Origin: Oceanospirillum sanctuarii
GTDB lineage: Bacteria > Pseudomonadota > Gammaproteobacteria > Pseudomonadales > Halomonadaceae
Direction of reading: 5' to 3'
Assembly (NCBI RefSeq): GCF_002150805.1
Contig: NZ_MTBA01000004.1
Location: 682,001 to 746,000, forward strand
Length of the DNA stretch: 64,000 bases
The number at the start of each line of letters is the position of its first letter. Position 1 is the stretch's first letter. Both the position numbers and the translations under genes were made by a program. The notes beneath the pieces were generated by a model. It did not search any database, had not been told where the DNA came from, and saw only the letters and a list, made by a program, of their open reading frames with translations. Below, in pieces: positions 61,907 through 64,000 of the stretch.

Positions 61907-64000
61907 ATGGCTAACAATCACTACCAAACCCTGAACCACGCCGAGCTTAACTGGGACGAAAACCAGCTGCCGATCTCTCAGGCCTTTGATGATGTTTATT
62001 TCTCCAAAGCCAGTGGTCTAGATGAAACCCGCTATGTCTTTCTGCAGCATAACCGTCTGCCGGAACGCTGGCAGGAGCCGGAGTTTAGCCAGCGTCCCTT
62101 TGTGATCGCCGAAACCGGATTCGGCACCGGCCTTAACTTTCTCTGCGCCTGGCAGGCGTTTGAAGCGTTCGCCCCGAAAGATGCCCGCCTGCACTTTGTT
62201 TCTGTGGAAAAGTTTCCCCTGAGTTTTAACGACCTGAAGCAGTCGCTGGAACTCTGGCCGGAACTGAAGCCGCTGGCAGATCAGCTGATTGAGGCTTATC
62301 CCCTGCCGATTCCCGGTAGCCACCGCCGCCACTTTGATAATGGCCGTGTACAGCTGACCCTGCTGCAGGGCGATGCCAGCGAGTGTTTCTCCGCCCTTGA
62401 AGCCAGAATCGATGCCTGGTTTCTGGATGGCTTTGCCCCGGCGAAAAACCCTGAGATGTGGACTCCGGAACTGTTTCAGGCGATCCGCCGCTTAAGCGAT
62501 CACGGCACCACTGTAGCCACCTTTACCGCCGCCGGTATCGTGCGTAACGGTCTTAAGGGCGCAGGTTTTGAAGTGAAAAAGGTGAAAGGCTTTGGCCGCA
62601 AACGCCACATGGTGTGCGGCGAGCTGATACTTGATGCCGAAGGCAATGCGATCCAAAGCGTTAATCCGGCACCGGATGTGATTCCGGTCGAGCCGCTGCC
62701 ACTGGCAACCCCATGGCAGGATACGCCCTGGTTCCGCCAGCCTGAAAACAGCTGTCAGCAGAAGGCACAACATATTGCCGTGGTCGGTGCCGGTATCGCA
62801 GGTACCACAACAGCTTATGCGCTGGCTCAGCAGGGCTTTCAGGTCCGCCTGATCGAACAGCATAAAAGTGTGGGGCTTGAAGGCTCCGGCAACCGTCAGG
62901 GCGTACTCTACGTCAAGCTGGGCACAGAACCTTCGGCCCACAGCCGTTTCTATCTGAGTGGTTTTGAGTTCTCCCGCCACTACTTTAACAGCCTGCAACA
63001 GCAGCTGAATCAGCACGATCAACAAACCGATTTTTCACAATTGCTCTGGCAACCCTGTGGTGTGCTGCAGCTGGCTCACACCGAGAAAGAGGTGAAGCGC
63101 CAGCAGAGCTTTATGGAACGTAATCAGTTCCCGGCGGATCTGCTGCAGGCGGTTTCAGCGGAACAGGCCTCTGAACTGAGCGGCACAGCATTGCATCAGA
63201 GTGGTCTCTGGTTTCCACAGGCGGGTTGGGCACGACCGAACCTGATCTGTCAGCAGCTAAGCCAGCACGACAATATCCGCCTGATCACAGGTCAGTTTGT
63301 GGATAAACTGCAGAACACAGAAACCGGCTGGCAGCTGTTGGATCAGGCAGGTCAGGAAATTTTAAGCGCAGATCAGGTAGTGATCGCCTGTGCCGCCAGC
63401 GCCAAACACTTCGATCAAACCAGATGGCTGCCTACCAAAGCGATTCGCGGCCAGACCACCTATCTCGCCACTCAAGCGGAAACGCCGGAGCTGAAAACCG
63501 TTATCTGCCACGAGGGTTATATCGCCCCGGCTATCGATAACACTCTGTGTCTCGGTGCCAGCTTTAATCTGAAAGATGAAGAAACCGAACTCAGAGACAG
63601 CGACCAGCAGCACAACCTTGAGCTGATGCAGCAGGCGATGCCGGAGTTCTCCAACCAGCTGGCAGAAAGCGGAGTGGATACAGCAGCCCTCAACGGCAAA
63701 GTGGGTTTCCGCTGCGCAAGTCCCGACTATGTCCCACTCACCGGTCCGGTGCCGGTTTATGAAGCCATGCTGGAGCGCTTTGCACAGCTTCGTCACGACG
63801 CCACGAAAGTGCCTGATGAGCTACCACAATATTACGGCGGTCTCTGGCTGAATACCGGACACGGCTCCCGTGGCCTTGCCAGTGCGCCTCTCTGCGCCGA
63901 AGTACTGGCCGGTTATATTGCCGGACAACCCATGCCGCTGGAGCGCGAACTGATCAGCGCCCTACAGCCCAGCCGCTTTATTATTCGCGGGCTGATTCGT
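61907..64000 (+). CDS. mnmC: Bifunctional tRNA 5-methylaminomethyl-2-thiouridine enzyme MnmC (right end cut)
   Basis: 698 codons visible without a stop. The N-terminal SAM methyltransferase domain shows ETGFGTGLNF at 69-78 and WFLDGFAPAKNPEMW near 170-184. The C-terminal FAD oxidase domain begins IAVVGAGIAGTTTAYAL near 288 and includes GSGNRQGVLYVKLG. MnmC turns cmnm5s2U into mnm5s2U at tRNA wobble positions. E. coli MnmC has 668 residues, and the end here (SRFIIRGLIR) looks close to the C-terminus. Confidence 0.95.
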   Translation, partial: MANNHYQTLNHAELNWDENQLPISQAFDDVYFSKASGLDETRYVFLQHNRLPERWQEPEFSQRPFVIAETGFGTGLNFLCAWQAFEAFAPKDARLHFVSVEKFPLSFNDLKQSLELWPELKPLADQLIEAYPLPIPGSHRRHFDNGRVQLTLLQGDASECFSALEARIDAWFLDGFAPAKNPEMWTPELFQAIRRLSDHGTTVATFTAAGIVRNGLKGAGFEVKKVKGFGRKRHMVCGELILDAEGNAIQSVNPAPDVIPVEPLPLATPWQDTPWFRQPENSCQQKAQHIAVVGAGIAGTTTAYALAQQGFQVRLIEQHKSVGLEGSGNRQGVLYVKLGTEPSAHSRFYLSGFEFSRHYFNSLQQQLNQHDQQTDFSQLLWQPCGVLQLAHTEKEVKRQQSFMERNQFPADLLQAVSAEQASELSGTALHQSGLWFPQAGWARPNLICQQLSQHDNIRLITGQFVDKLQNTETGWQLLDQAGQEILSADQVVIACAASAKHFDQTRWLPTKAIRGQTTYLATQAETPELKTVICHEGYIAPAIDNTLCLGASFNLKDEETELRDSDQQHNLELMQQAMPEFSNQLAESGVDTAALNGKVGFRCASPDYVPLTGPVPVYEAMLERFAQLRHDATKVPDELPQYYGGLWLNTGHGSRGLASAPLCAEVLAGYIAGQPMPLERELISALQPSRFIIRGLIR

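Overview
The window looks like a chromosome segment of a marine gammaproteobacterium of the Oceanospirillales type. This placement is an inference from gene order and protein style. Many blocks follow the Pseudomonas-like order: lptD/amgK-murU-djlA, trpE // trpGDC, crp(vfr)-OsmC-speD-membrane protein-coq7, cheR-cheV // flgA-flgM-flgN-pilZ, tusA/bepA-nadA, and rluB-scpB-scpA. It also carries PHA (polyhydroxyalkanoate) regulation genes and an arsenosugar-type operon.

Left part (1-31,250): a truncated lptD; the MurNAc recycling pair amgK-murU; djlA; a DUF3530 protein; rpe and gph; trpE with a Trp-codon leader peptide, then trpGDC; a GGDEF-EAL protein; crp, an OsmC protein, speD and coq7; an ackA-pta pair; hinT; a chemoreceptor; prkB, a thioesterase and purD; a phasin with the PHA regulator phaR; a PilZ protein; a LexA-like peptidase without a DNA-binding domain behind a probable SOS box, followed by a YigZ protein; and an ABC1-family kinase. 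Middle (31,480-39,120): bcp; cheR-cheV back to back with flgA-flgM-flgN-pilZ (flgM has a near-perfect sigma-28 promoter); an arsS-type radical SAM gene with two glycosyltransferases; and tRNA-Arg(CCT).

A 10-kb integrated element occupies 39,075-49,123. It is bounded by an exact 50-bp direct repeat of the tRNA-Arg 3' half. It resembles a P4-type satellite: tyrosine integrase, AlpA-like regulator, winged-helix protein, HNH gene, Ash/Icd-like ORF, Toprim primase-like protein and DUF3987 helicase-like protein, with no virion genes. Three features stand out. Three copies of a TGCGGAT iteron module with identical internal spacing flank the replication block. The leader carries a hairpin whose 9-nt loop is complementary to two flanking direct repeats, as in P4 CI-RNA immunity. 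An unrecognised two-gene cargo (soluble protein plus four-helix membrane protein) sits at the tRNA end, where satellites often carry phage defence.

Right part (49,370-64,000): a PAS-GGDEF cyclase, a PerM-type permease, tusA, bepA, nadA, three near-identical tRNA-Lys(TTT) genes with a strong promoter, rluB-scpB-scpA, a YciO-type protein, a PHP phosphoesterase, yciB, yciI, and mnmC running off the right edge.

A cross-cutting oddity: murU, rpe and coq7 each have their last 7-8 codons, stop included, repeated in tandem and in frame just after the gene.
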